Source: Viridibacterium sediminicola (GTDB taxonomy: Bacteria > Pseudomonadota > Gammaproteobacteria > Burkholderiales > Rhodocyclaceae). Taken from it: a DNA stretch of 64,000 nt. Of the stretch, positions 43,894 through 51,985 are shown piece after piece. Both the position numbers and the translations under genes were made by a program. The stretch covers positions 629,266-693,265 of the forward strand of contig NZ_JBDIVE010000002.1 in NCBI RefSeq assembly GCF_039631295.1. The letters are read 5' to 3'. A model generated the notes under the pieces. The model saw only the letters and a list, made by a program, of their open reading frames with translations, made no database searches and was not told the origin of the DNA. How positions within the stretch are numbered: position 1 is the stretch's first letter; the number at the start of each line of letters is the position of its first letter.

Positions 43894-44859
43894 ATGCAGG
43901 TTTTCCGGGGCATCCCCCAATCCAGCGATCAGCCTTGCGTGCTGACCATCGGCAATTTCGATGGTGTGCATCTGGGCCACCAGGCTTTGCTCGCGCGGCT
44001 GCGCCATCGCGCCGCAAGCCTTGGCCTGCCTACTGCCGTGCTGACTTTCGAGCCCTTGCCGCGCGAATTCTTCGCTCCCAAGGACGCGCCGCCGCGTCTG
44101 GTGAGCCTGCGCCGCAAACTTGAGCTGCTCGCTGCACAAGGCGTGGACCGGGTCTATGTGCAGCCTTTCAACGCGCGCTTTGCCGAGCTCAGCGCCGAAG
44201 ACTTCATCGACAAGGTGCTGGTCCGTGGCCTGCGCACGCGCCACCTGCTGATCGGCGATGACTTCTGTTTCGGCAAAGGCCGCCGCGGCAATTTCGCCAG
44301 TTTGCAACAGGCCGGTGCGCTGCGCGGCTTCCAGGTCGAAGCGCTCGACACCGTCGCCCTCGGCGGCGAGCGCGTCTCCAGCTCGGCGGTGCGCGAAGCC
44401 ATGCTCGCTGGCGACATGGCACATGCCAATCTGCTGCTCGGCGCGCCCTACGAGGTGATCGGCCGCGTCATCCACGGCGACAAGATCGGCCGCACCATCG
44501 GTTTTCCGACCGCCAATATCCAGTTACGCCAGACCACGATGCCGCTGTCCGGCATTTTCGCGGTCACTGTCGACGGAGGCCCCCTGCGCCAAGCCATTGG
44601 CGCCTGCAGTATTGGCGTCCGACCGACGATTGGCGACAAGCTGCAGCTGCGTCTCGAAGTCTTCATCCTCGACTTCGCTGGCGACCTCTATCACCAACGG
44701 CTCTCCGTGCGCTTCTGGCACAAGATCCGTGACGAAGCAAAATACGATTCACTGGATGCGCTGAAAGCGGCGATTGATGATGACTGCGCGCGAGTGAAGC
44801 AGTATTTTTTCGACGCGAAGTACGCGGAGAAAGACGAAGGTTCGCAAAGTGGAGCTTGA
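43894..44859 (+). CDS. ribF: Bifunctional riboflavin kinase/FAD synthetase
   Basis: This 321-residue enzyme makes FMN and then FAD. The N-terminal nucleotidyltransferase has TIGNFDGVHLGHQALL near residue 18, LLIGDDFCFGKGRRG near 125 and VSSSAVREAM near 162. The flavokinase domain has GDKIGRTIGFPTANI near 197 and a catalytic glutamate in LRLEVFILDF. The last sixteen or so residues (FDAKYAEKDEGSQSGA) are encoded by the left arm of a dispersed repeat and do not look like a usual RibF end. It heads the ribF-ileS-lspA-fkpB-ispH cluster. Confidence 0.95.
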   Translation: MQVFRGIPQSSDQPCVLTIGNFDGVHLGHQALLARLRHRAASLGLPTAVLTFEPLPREFFAPKDAPPRLVSLRRKLELLAAQGVDRVYVQPFNARFAELSAEDFIDKVLVRGLRTRHLLIGDDFCFGKGRRGNFASLQQAGALRGFQVEALDTVALGGERVSSSAVREAMLAGDMAHANLLLGAPYEVIGRVIHGDKIGRTIGFPTANIQLRQTTMPLSGIFAVTVDGGPLRQAIGACSIGVRPTIGDKLQLRLEVFILDFAGDLYHQRLSVRFWHKIRDEAKYDSLDALKAAIDDDCARVKQYFFDAKYAEKDEGSQSGA

Positions 44860-45276
44860 AGAGCTCAGTCACGCGGTCATTGGAGCCGCGATGGAAGTTC
44901 ACTCTCAGCTCGGCCCGGGGCTTCTCGAAGCGCTTTATGTGGAAGCCCTGCATTGTGAGTTGCGCCTTCGAGGAATTTCCGCACAGCGCGAGGTAGAGGT
45001 TCCGGTGATGTACAAGCACCTCCAGCTGGGCCAGACACTGCGCCTGGATCTGTTGGTAGACGACCGCCTGATCGTGGAAGCAAAATCAAGCGACGAAATA
45101 CATCCCGTGCATGCGGCGCAATTGTTGACCTACCTGAAATTGAGTGACAAACGCCTTGGGCTACTCCTCAACTTCAACGTTGCGTCCATGCGTCAAGGCA
45201 TTAAACGAGTGGCTAATGGCGTCTGATCAAACTTCGCGGACCTTGGATTTTCTTTGCGTCCTTCGCGTCAAAAACT
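44807..45276. mobile_element. GxxExxY-carrying inverted-repeat element (putative mobile unit)
   Basis: The left arm (about 44807-44851: TTTTTTCGACGCGAAGTACG onward to TTCGCAAAG) and right arm (45231-45276: ACTTCGCGGACCTTGG then CTTTGCGTCCTTCGCGTCAA) are imperfect inverted repeats of the same family found at five other sites in the window. Between them lies only the GxxExxY gene. The left arm overlaps the ribF 3' end and the GTG start of the cargo gene. Mobility is inferred from structure, not shown. Confidence 0.6.
44849..45226 (+). CDS. GxxExxY family protein (putative PD-(D/E)XK nuclease-like)
   Basis: This 125-residue soluble protein carries the family-naming motif as GLLEALY (residues about 24-30) in HSQLGPGLLEALYVEALHCE. 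The later strand-like pair LRLDLLVDDRLIVEAKSS contains Asp and Glu-x-Lys residues spaced like a PD-(D/E)XK nuclease active site. It continues HAAQLLTYLKLSDKRLGLLL and ends VNFN-type (LLNFNVASMRQGIKRVANGV). The function is not established. The start is GTG at 44849, overlapping ribF by 11 bases. Both ends lie in repeat arms, so it appears to be cargo inserted between ribF and ileS. Confidence 0.88.
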   Translation: MELEELSHAVIGAAMEVHSQLGPGLLEALYVEALHCELRLRGISAQREVEVPVMYKHLQLGQTLRLDLLVDDRLIVEAKSSDEIHPVHAAQLLTYLKLSDKRLGLLLNFNVASMRQGIKRVANGV

Positions 45277-45297
45277 AAACCTGAATTACTTGGCACC

Positions 45298-48090
45298 ATG
45301 GCTGATTACAAACAAACCCTGAACATGCCCGACACCCCGTTTCCGATGCGCGGGGATCTGCCCAAGCGCGAGCCCGGCTGGGTGCAGCAATGGCAACAGA
45401 AGAAGCTTTACGAGAAGATCCGCGCCGCTTCGGCTGGCCGGCCGAAGTTCATCCTGCACGACGGCCCGCCGTACGCAAACGGCAATATCCACATCGGTCA
45501 CGCGCTGAACAAGATCCTCAAGGACATCATCGTCCGCAGCAAGACGCTGGCCGGCTTTGACGCGCCCTACGTGCCGGGCTGGGACTGCCACGGCCTGCCG
45601 ATCGAGCACAAGATCGAAGTCACCCACGGCAAGAACCTGCCGGCCGACAAGGTGCGCGAGCTCTCGCGCGCCTACGCCGCCGAACAGGTCGAGGGGCAGA
45701 AGAAGGACTTCGTGCGCCTGGGCGTGCTCGGCGACTGGGAGCACCCGTATCGCACCATGGACTTTGGCAACGAGGCGGGCGAGATCCGCGCGCTGGCGAC
45801 CATGGTCAAGAATGGCTGGGTGTTCAAGGGCCTCAAGCCGGTGAACTGGTGTTTCGACTGCGGCTCGGCACTGGCTGAAGCCGAGGTCGAGTACGAAGAC
45901 AAGAAGTCGGACGCCATCGACGTGGCCTTCGCGTGCGCACAGCCCGAGCAGCTGGCTGTCGCCTTCCAGCTCGATAGCCTGCCCAAGCCGGCCTACGTGG
46001 TGATCTGGACCACTACGCCCTGGACCATCCCCGCCAATCAGGCGCTGAATATCCACCCGGAGTTCGACTACGCCCTGGTCGATGTGGGTGACAAGCTGCT
46101 GGTGCTGGCCGCCGAACTGGTGGAGAGCTGCCTGAAGCGCTACGACCTGCAGGGCGAAGTGATCGCCACAGCCAAGGGCGCGCGTCTGGCCAGCATCGAA
46201 TTCAAGCATCCTTTCTATGATCGCGTCTCGCCGGTCTACCTCGCTGAGTACGTCGGCCTCGACGCAGGTACCGGCATCGTGCATTGCGCACCGGCCTATG
46301 GTGCAGAGGACTTCCAGGTCTGGCGCGCCAACGGTCGCGGCTTCGACGAGATCCTCAATCCCGTGCAAGGCCACGGCGTGTATGTGCCCAGCCTCGAATT
46401 CTTCGGTGGCCAGTTCATCTGGAAGGCCAACCCGAACATCGTAGAGAAGCTGCGCGAAGTCGGTGCCCTGCTCAAGCACGAAACCATCACGCACAGCTAT
46501 ATGCACTGCTGGCGCCACAAGACGCCGATCATCTACCGCGCCACCGCGCAGTGGTTCGTCGGCATGGACCACAAGCCGGACGGAACGACCAGTCTGCGCG
46601 AACGTGCACTTGCGGCCATCGAAGAGACCGCCTTCTTCCCCGCCTGGGGCAAGCCGCGCTTGGCAGCCATGATCGCCAATCGCCCCGACTGGTGCATCTC
46701 GCGCCAGCGCAACTGGGGCGTGCCGATCCCCTTCTTCCTGCACAAGGAGACGGGCGAGCTGCATCCGCGCACGGTTGAACTGATGGAAGAAGTGGCGCAG
46801 CGTGTCGAACAATCCGGCATCGAAGCCTGGTTCTCGCTGGATGCAGCCGAGCTGCTCGGCGCGGAAGCGGAGCAGTACGTCAAGATCAACGACACGCTGG
46901 ACGTGTGGTTCGACTCCGGCACCACGCATGTGCACGTCATGCGCGGCTCGCACGCGAAGGACCACGCCTTCCCGGCCGACCTCTATCTGGAAGGCTCGGA
47001 CCAGCATCGCGGCTGGTTCCACTCGTCCTTGCTGACCGGCTGCACCATCGATGGCCGCGCGCCCTACAAGGCCCTGCTCACGCACGGCTTCGTGGTCGAC
47101 GGCCAGGGTCGCAAGATGAGCAAGTCGCTGGGCAACACGGTCGTGCCGCAGGAAGTCTCCGACAAGCTCGGCGCCGAAATCCTGCGCCTGTGGGCGGCTT
47201 CGACCGACTACTCGGGCGAAGTGTCGATCAGCAAGGAAATCCTCGATCGCGTCGTCGAAGTCTATCGCCGCGTGCGTAACACTTTGCGCTTCCTGCTCGC
47301 CAACACGGCGGACTTCAATATCGAGACCGACGCCCTGCCCGCCGAGCAATGGTTCGAGATCGACCGCTACGCCCTGGCGCTGACGCGTCAGCTGAGTGAA
47401 AGCGCCGAAGCCGATTACGCCAAGTACGAATTCCACCGCGTGGTGCAGGCCCTGCAGCTGTTCTGCTCGGACGACCTCGGCAGCTTCTACCTCGACATCC
47501 TCAAGGACCGCCTCTACACCAGCGGCGCCAAGTCGGTCGCACGTCGCTCGGCGCAGACCGCGCTGTGGCACATCACGCAAACCCTGGTGCGGCTGATGGC
47601 GCCCATCCTCAGCTTCACTGCGGAAGAAGCCTGGGCGGTGATGTCGGGCAAGCCGGACGACAGCGTGATGCTGCACAGCTTCCACACCCTGCCCCAGCTC
47701 AGCGTCGACGAAGCGCTGATCGCACGCTGGAAGATCATCCGCGAAGTGCGTGCAGAAACGATGAAGGTGATCGAAGCGCTGCGCACGGAAGGCAAGGTCG
47801 GCGCCTCGCTGCAGGCGGAAGTCACGGTGGCGGCGAGCGGCGACAAGTTCGCGGCGCTGAACGCCCTCGGCGACGATCTGCGCTTTGTCTTCATCACCTC
47901 GGCCGCCAGCGTGACGCAAGTGGCCAGCGAAGCGGAGGAAGCCATCATCGCCACGCCCAGCAGCTACCAGAAGTGCGGGCGCTGCTGGCATTACCGCGCG
48001 GACCTCGGCCGCAACCCGGCGCATCCCGAACTTTGCGGTCGCTGCGATGACAATCTGCACGGCGCAGGCGAAGTGCGGAGCCGCGCATGA
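45298..48090 (+). CDS. ileS: Isoleucyl-tRNA synthetase
   Basis: This 930-residue enzyme charges tRNA-Ile. HIGH is at residues 65-68 in YANGNIHIGHALNKI and KMSKS is at 606-610. The editing domain (WTTTPWTIPANQALNIHPEF near 235; GTGIVHCAPAYGAEDF near 327) is intact. The C-terminal zinc finger uses KCGRCWHYR and LCGRCDDNL. ATG 45298 gives the standard MADYKQTLNMPDTPFPMRGD start. It overlaps the lspA start by ATGA. Confidence 0.98.
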   Translation: MADYKQTLNMPDTPFPMRGDLPKREPGWVQQWQQKKLYEKIRAASAGRPKFILHDGPPYANGNIHIGHALNKILKDIIVRSKTLAGFDAPYVPGWDCHGLPIEHKIEVTHGKNLPADKVRELSRAYAAEQVEGQKKDFVRLGVLGDWEHPYRTMDFGNEAGEIRALATMVKNGWVFKGLKPVNWCFDCGSALAEAEVEYEDKKSDAIDVAFACAQPEQLAVAFQLDSLPKPAYVVIWTTTPWTIPANQALNIHPEFDYALVDVGDKLLVLAAELVESCLKRYDLQGEVIATAKGARLASIEFKHPFYDRVSPVYLAEYVGLDAGTGIVHCAPAYGAEDFQVWRANGRGFDEILNPVQGHGVYVPSLEFFGGQFIWKANPNIVEKLREVGALLKHETITHSYMHCWRHKTPIIYRATAQWFVGMDHKPDGTTSLRERALAAIEETAFFPAWGKPRLAAMIANRPDWCISRQRNWGVPIPFFLHKETGELHPRTVELMEEVAQRVEQSGIEAWFSLDAAELLGAEAEQYVKINDTLDVWFDSGTTHVHVMRGSHAKDHAFPADLYLEGSDQHRGWFHSSLLTGCTIDGRAPYKALLTHGFVVDGQGRKMSKSLGNTVVPQEVSDKLGAEILRLWAASTDYSGEVSISKEILDRVVEVYRRVRNTLRFLLANTADFNIETDALPAEQWFEIDRYALALTRQLSESAEADYAKYEFHRVVQALQLFCSDDLGSFYLDILKDRLYTSGAKSVARRSAQTALWHITQTLVRLMAPILSFTAEEAWAVMSGKPDDSVMLHSFHTLPQLSVDEALIARWKIIREVRAETMKVIEALRTEGKVGASLQAEVTVAASGDKFAALNALGDDLRFVFITSAASVTQVASEAEEAIIATPSSYQKCGRCWHYRADLGRNPAHPELCGRCDDNLHGAGEVRSRA

Positions 48091-48578
48091 GCAAGCGTTT
48101 TGCCGGCTGGCTGGGCTTGTCGCTGCTGACCATCGTCTTGGATCAGTGGAGCAAGCTCGCCATCGTCGCCCGCTTTGCCGAGAACGAGTACCTTGAGCTG
48201 GGCGCGTATTTCAACCTGACCCTGCGCTACAACCCGGGTGCGGCGTTCAGCTTCCTGGCCGGGCACGATGGCTGGCAGCGCTGGTTCTTCAGCGTACTGG
48301 CGGTGGGCGTCAGCGCTTACCTGCTCAAGCTGATCCGCGATCATCAGCACGAAGCGCTGCAGCCAGCCGCCTTCGCGCTGATCGTCGGCGGCGCCCTGGG
48401 TAATGTGATCGACCGCTTCCACTACGGCCGGGTGGTCGATTTTCTCGATGTGCATATCGGCACTCTGCACTGGCCCGCCTTCAACCTCGCCGACTCGGCC
48501 ATCTGCCTGGGCGTCACACTGATGCTGCTGGCCGAATGGCGCCGCAGCCGCAGCGCACGCAGTACCGGAGCCCACTGA
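48087..48578 (+). CDS. lspA: Lipoprotein signal peptidase II
   Basis: This 163-residue inner-membrane aspartyl protease cleaves prolipoprotein signal peptides. Four hydrophobic segments are present. The catalytic aspartates lie in GNVIDRFHYGRVVDFLDVHI (about residue 110) and FNLADSAICLG (about 140). The N-terminal LDQWSKLAI and RYNPGAAFSFL motifs are also typical. The start overlaps the ileS stop by four bases. Confidence 0.97.
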   Translation: MSKRFAGWLGLSLLTIVLDQWSKLAIVARFAENEYLELGAYFNLTLRYNPGAAFSFLAGHDGWQRWFFSVLAVGVSAYLLKLIRDHQHEALQPAAFALIVGGALGNVIDRFHYGRVVDFLDVHIGTLHWPAFNLADSAICLGVTLMLLAEWRRSRSARSTGAH

Positions 48579-48580
48579 AC

Positions 48581-49006
48581 ATGATCCACGCCAACAGCCT
48601 CGTGACGCTCAACTTCCGCGTCACCCATCCTGCCACCGGCATGACCCTGATCTCCACCTTCGAAGCCACGCCGGCCACCATGCAGCTCGGAGCCGGCGAG
48701 TTGAGCCCGGCACTCGAAGCGCGCCTGATCGGCCTCGGCCCCGGCGCCCGCGAAACCTTCCACTTCGGCCCCGGCGAAGCCTTCGGCCCGTACAGCGAAC
48801 AGCTGGTCGAAAAGGTTGCCCGCGAGCACATTCCGGCGACGCTCTACCTTGAGCAGGACACGGTCTACTCCTTCCCCGCGCCCGACGGCAGCAGCTACCC
48901 GGGCCTGGTGCGCGAGCTCACCGAGCAATACGCCCTGATCGACTTCAACCACCCGATGGCGGGCAAAGCCGTCGATGTGGATGTGGAAATCATTGGGGTG
49001 ATTTAA
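48581..49006 (+). CDS. fkpB: FKBP-type peptidyl-prolyl isomerase, SlpA type
   Basis: This 141-residue protein is the small SlpA/FkpB isomerase normally found between lspA and ispH. It shows the split FKBP core (TFEATPATMQLGAGELSPAL near residue 28, IGLGPGARETFHFGPGEAFG near 50, DFNHPMAGKAVDVDVEIIGV at the end), with the insert-in-flap region between. ATG 48581 follows a CGGAG ribosome binding site. An upstream in-frame ATG at 48536 lies within lspA and is less likely. Confidence 0.93.
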   Translation: MIHANSLVTLNFRVTHPATGMTLISTFEATPATMQLGAGELSPALEARLIGLGPGARETFHFGPGEAFGPYSEQLVEKVAREHIPATLYLEQDTVYSFPAPDGSSYPGLVRELTEQYALIDFNHPMAGKAVDVDVEIIGVI

Positions 49007-49011
49007 ACAGG

Positions 49012-49200
49012 ACTTCACCGCGAAGACGCGAAGGAGCGCAAAGGGCCGCAAAGGAAAACTCAGCCCTTGGAAATACGAGCTGCCAGATCGAGCATCCGCA
49101 GCGGAGTAATCTGATGTGCTTTGACGCCTTTCTTTGCGGCCCTTTGCATTTTCTTTGCGCCCCCTCGACTCGCTCGGGGCAGGCTTTGCGGTGAAGCTTT
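49012..49200. repeat. Dispersed inverted repeat, copy 6, with a REP-like insert
   Basis: The left arm (about 49012-49060, CTTCACCGCGAAGACGCGAA onward) and right arm (about 49121-49200, CTTTCTTTGCGGCCCTTTGC onward) are inverted. They are separated by 60 bases that may be a remnant of lost cargo. The right arm is split by CCCTCGACTCGCTCGGGG (about 49161-49178), a small palindrome-like unit resembling REP sequences. The whole lies between fkpB and ispH. Confidence 0.8.
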
Positions 49201-49214
49201 AAAAGGTTCTATCC

Positions 49215-50159
49215 ATGACCCAAGAATCAGAAGTCCTTCTCGCCAACCCGCGCGGTTTCTGCGCCGGTGTTGAACGCGCCATCGGCATCGTCGAGCGCGC
49301 GCTGGAAATCCACGGCGCACCGATCTATGTGCGTCACGAAGTGGTGCACAACAAGTTCGTGGTCGAGGATCTGCGCAACAAGGGCGCGGTGTTCATCGAA
49401 GACCTGGCCGATGTGCCCAGCGGCAGCACGCTGATCTTCTCCGCCCACGGCGTGCCGCAAAGCGTGCGCCGCGAGGCTGAAGCGCTGGGTCTGCGCGTCT
49501 TCGACGCGACCTGTCCGCTGGTCACCAAGGTGCACCTGGAAGTGGCGCGCATGCGCGCGCAGGGTCGCGAGATCATCATGATCGGCCACAAGGGCCACCC
49601 GGAAGCCGAAGGCACCATGGGCCAGAGTGAGGGCGGCATGTATCTGGTCGAAACCGTCGAGGACGTGGCCGCACTGCAGGTCGCCAATGCCGAATTGCTG
49701 GCCTACGTCACGCAAACCACGCTGTCGGTCGATGACGCGCAGATCGTCGTCGATGCGCTCAAAGCGCGCTTCCCGAGCATCGTCGGGCCGAAGAAAGACG
49801 ACATCTGCTACGCCACGCAGAACCGCCAGGACGCCGTCAAATTCATGGCGCCGCAGGTTGATGCGGTGATCGTCGTCGGCTCCAAGAACAGCTCCAACAG
49901 CAATCGTCTGCGCGAAGTCGCCGCCGCCCGCAACATCCCCGCCTGGCTGGTCGACAACGCCGCCGGCATCGACCCGAGCTGGCTGCAAGGCAAGAAGCGC
50001 ATTGGCGTCACCGCAGGCGCGTCGGCGCCGGAAGTGCTGGTCAGCGAGGTCATCGCGCGCATCCGCGAACTGGGCGCCAAGACCGTGCGCACGCTCGACG
50101 GCGTGACCGAGAACGTCATCTTCCCGCTGCCCAAGGAACTTCAGGAACAGCGCGGCTGA
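49215..50159 (+). CDS. ispH: 4-hydroxy-3-methylbut-2-enyl diphosphate reductase
   Basis: This 314-residue iron-sulfur enzyme performs the last step of the MEP isoprenoid pathway. The three cluster cysteines are Cys16 (NPRGFCAGVERAI), Cys about 99 (FDATCPLVTKVH) and Cys about 198 (DDICYATQNRQ). Substrate residues appear in GHKGHPEAEGTMGQ and SKNSSNSNRL. It is the last member of the conserved cluster but is separated from fkpB by a repeat copy. Confidence 0.97.
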   Translation: MTQESEVLLANPRGFCAGVERAIGIVERALEIHGAPIYVRHEVVHNKFVVEDLRNKGAVFIEDLADVPSGSTLIFSAHGVPQSVRREAEALGLRVFDATCPLVTKVHLEVARMRAQGREIIMIGHKGHPEAEGTMGQSEGGMYLVETVEDVAALQVANAELLAYVTQTTLSVDDAQIVVDALKARFPSIVGPKKDDICYATQNRQDAVKFMAPQVDAVIVVGSKNSSNSNRLREVAAARNIPAWLVDNAAGIDPSWLQGKKRIGVTAGASAPEVLVSEVIARIRELGAKTVRTLDGVTENVIFPLPKELQEQRG

Positions 50160-50193
50160 GCGCCTGCGCGGGCTTCAGCCCGCCGCCAGGCGC
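50160..50193. terminator. Hairpin between convergent ispH and antiporter genes
   Basis: GCGCCTGCGCGGGC pairs with GCCCGCCGCCAGGCGC around TTCA with a bulge. It sits at the junction and overlaps the last codons of the antiporter gene. There is no T-run, so termination by it is uncertain. Confidence 0.4.
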
Positions 50194-51812
50194 AACATGC
50201 CGAGGGCGATTTCGCGTTCGCCCATGATGGTGTGGTCGGCGCCGCAGTTCATCAGATGCGTGGTTTCGGCATCGGAATGCGAGCGCGCGATGATCAGCAG
50301 ATCCGGCTTGAGCGCACGCGCCTGCTGGATCACCTGGCCGGCCTCGAAGCTCTGCGGGATCGCGACATACAGGCAGCGCGCAGCGGCGATGTTGGCCGCT
50401 TGCAGTGCGTGCGGATTGGCGGCATTGGCAAAGATCACGCAGGCGCCCTGCTCGCGCGCCGCCAGAACCGGCCGGTCGCGATCTTCAATCACCACAAAGT
50501 CATGCCCCTGCTCGTGCAGGCGCGCGCCAATCAGGCTGCCCACGCGACCGTAGCCGACGATGACCGCATGCTCGCGCAGCGTGGTTTCAATCAGCGCAAG
50601 CGGCTGCGTGCGCGGATCCTTGTCCTCCGCCTCAGGTGCGAACTGCGCGCGCCCGGCAATGCGCTCGCAAATGCCGAAGATCAGCGGATTCAGAAGAATG
50701 GAGAGGATGGCGCCAGCGAGGATCAGATCGCGCCCCTGCTGTGGGAACAGCCCCAGCGCGACGCCCAGGCCCGCCAGAATGAAGGAGAACTCGCCGATCT
50801 GCGCCAGGCTCGCCGAGATGGTCAGCGCCGTGGCATGGCTGCGACCGAGCAGGCGCACGATGATCCAGGCGGCGAGCGATTTGCCGACGAGGATGATGCC
50901 CAGGGTCGCCGCCACAGCCAGCGGCGCCTGCAGCAGGATGCGCGGGTCGAACAGCATGCCGACCGAGACGAAGAACAGCACCGCAAAGGCATCGCGCAGC
51001 GGCAGGGATTCCTCGGCGGCGCGGTGGCTGAGCGTGGACTCGGCGAGGATCATGCCGGCGAAAAACGCCCCCAACGCAAAAGACACGCCGAACAGCCAGG
51101 CCGCGCCCGCCGCCACGCCCAGGGCGACGGCCAGCACCGACAAGCTGAACAGCTCGCGCGAACCGGTATGCGCCACCCAGTGCAGCAGGGCGGGAATCAG
51201 CCGCCGGCCGACCAGCATCATGAACAGTACAAAGCCGGCCAGCTTGAGCAGGGTGAGCCCCAGCGCGGCGTAAAGCGTGCTGCCGCCATCGCCCGCTGCG
51301 CTGAGCGCCGGAATCAGCACCAAGGCCAGCACCATCGCCAGATCTTCGACGATCAGCCAGCCCACGGCGATGCGGCCACGCTCGGTGTCAATCAGGCGGC
51401 GCTCCTGCAAGGCCCGCAACAGCACGACCGTGCTGGCCACCGACAGCGCCAGACCGAAGACAAAGCCGCCCGCCAGATGCCAGCCCAGCAGCCGCGCCAG
51501 ACCCATGCCCAGCGCGGTGGCCACGGCAATCTGCACGATGGCGCCGGGGATGGCGATGGCGCGCACCGAGAGCAGATCCTTGAGCGAGAAATGCAGGCCG
51601 ACGCCGAACATCAGCAGGATCACGCCAAGCTCCGAGAGCTCGGCGGCCAGCGGCAGGTCGGCCACAAAACCGGGCGTTGCCGGGCCGATCACCACACCCG
51701 CCAGCAGATAGCCCACCAGCGGTGACAGGCGCGCCTTGTAGGCCAGTGCGCCGAAGATGAAAGCGAGGACGAGGCCCGCCACCAGGGTAGCGAGCAAGGG
51801 GCCGAGATGCAT
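50175..51812 (-). CDS. Cation:proton antiporter, YbaL/Kef type, with TrkA-N domain
   Basis: This 545-residue inner-membrane protein has a twelve-helix CPA2 exchanger domain (residues about 1-385). It opens with LSPLVGYLLAGVVIGP near 29, then FGVGLHFSLKDLL near 70, and FGLALSVASTVVLLRALQER near 118. A C-terminal RCK/TrkA-N domain follows (HAVIVGYGRVGSLIGARLHE near 412). It should expel potassium or sodium in exchange for protons under control of a nucleotide-sensing domain. The gene stands alone between hairpins. Confidence 0.93.
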   Translation of the reverse strand: MHLGPLLATLVAGLVLAFIFGALAYKARLSPLVGYLLAGVVIGPATPGFVADLPLAAELSELGVILLMFGVGLHFSLKDLLSVRAIAIPGAIVQIAVATALGMGLARLLGWHLAGGFVFGLALSVASTVVLLRALQERRLIDTERGRIAVGWLIVEDLAMVLALVLIPALSAAGDGGSTLYAALGLTLLKLAGFVLFMMLVGRRLIPALLHWVAHTGSRELFSLSVLAVALGVAAGAAWLFGVSFALGAFFAGMILAESTLSHRAAEESLPLRDAFAVLFFVSVGMLFDPRILLQAPLAVAATLGIILVGKSLAAWIIVRLLGRSHATALTISASLAQIGEFSFILAGLGVALGLFPQQGRDLILAGAILSILLNPLIFGICERIAGRAQFAPEAEDKDPRTQPLALIETTLREHAVIVGYGRVGSLIGARLHEQGHDFVVIEDRDRPVLAAREQGACVIFANAANPHALQAANIAAARCLYVAIPQSFEAGQVIQQARALKPDLLIIARSHSDAETTHLMNCGADHTIMGEREIALGMLRLAAG

Positions 51813-51921
51813 GGGAATTCCGTATGTCGATCAAGAAGAAAAGCACTGACACAGAGTAGAACTCCCGAATGCCAAAAGGTTCTGGCGATAGCCGGCTAAG
51901 GCGATATCCCGTGAGGATTCA

Positions 51922-51956
51922 AGAAAAAGGCCGCAGTGCGTGATGCACCGCGGCCT
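51922..51956 (-). terminator. Intrinsic terminator after the pectinesterase gene
   Basis: AGGCCGC and GCGGCCT (51928-51934 and 51950-51956) form a stem with an inner GTGC/GCAC extension. On the minus strand it is followed by five T. It lies 30 bases after the pectinesterase stop. Confidence 0.85.
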
Positions 51957-51985
51957 GCAAACTACGCCAGCGAAGGCCAGTTGTT

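Noticed and set aside
45286..48060. 924-residue open frame antisense to ileS
   Set aside because: It mirrors ileS codon for codon, has the His/Val/Ala/Asp-rich composition expected from the complement of a GC-rich gene, and has no recognisable domain.
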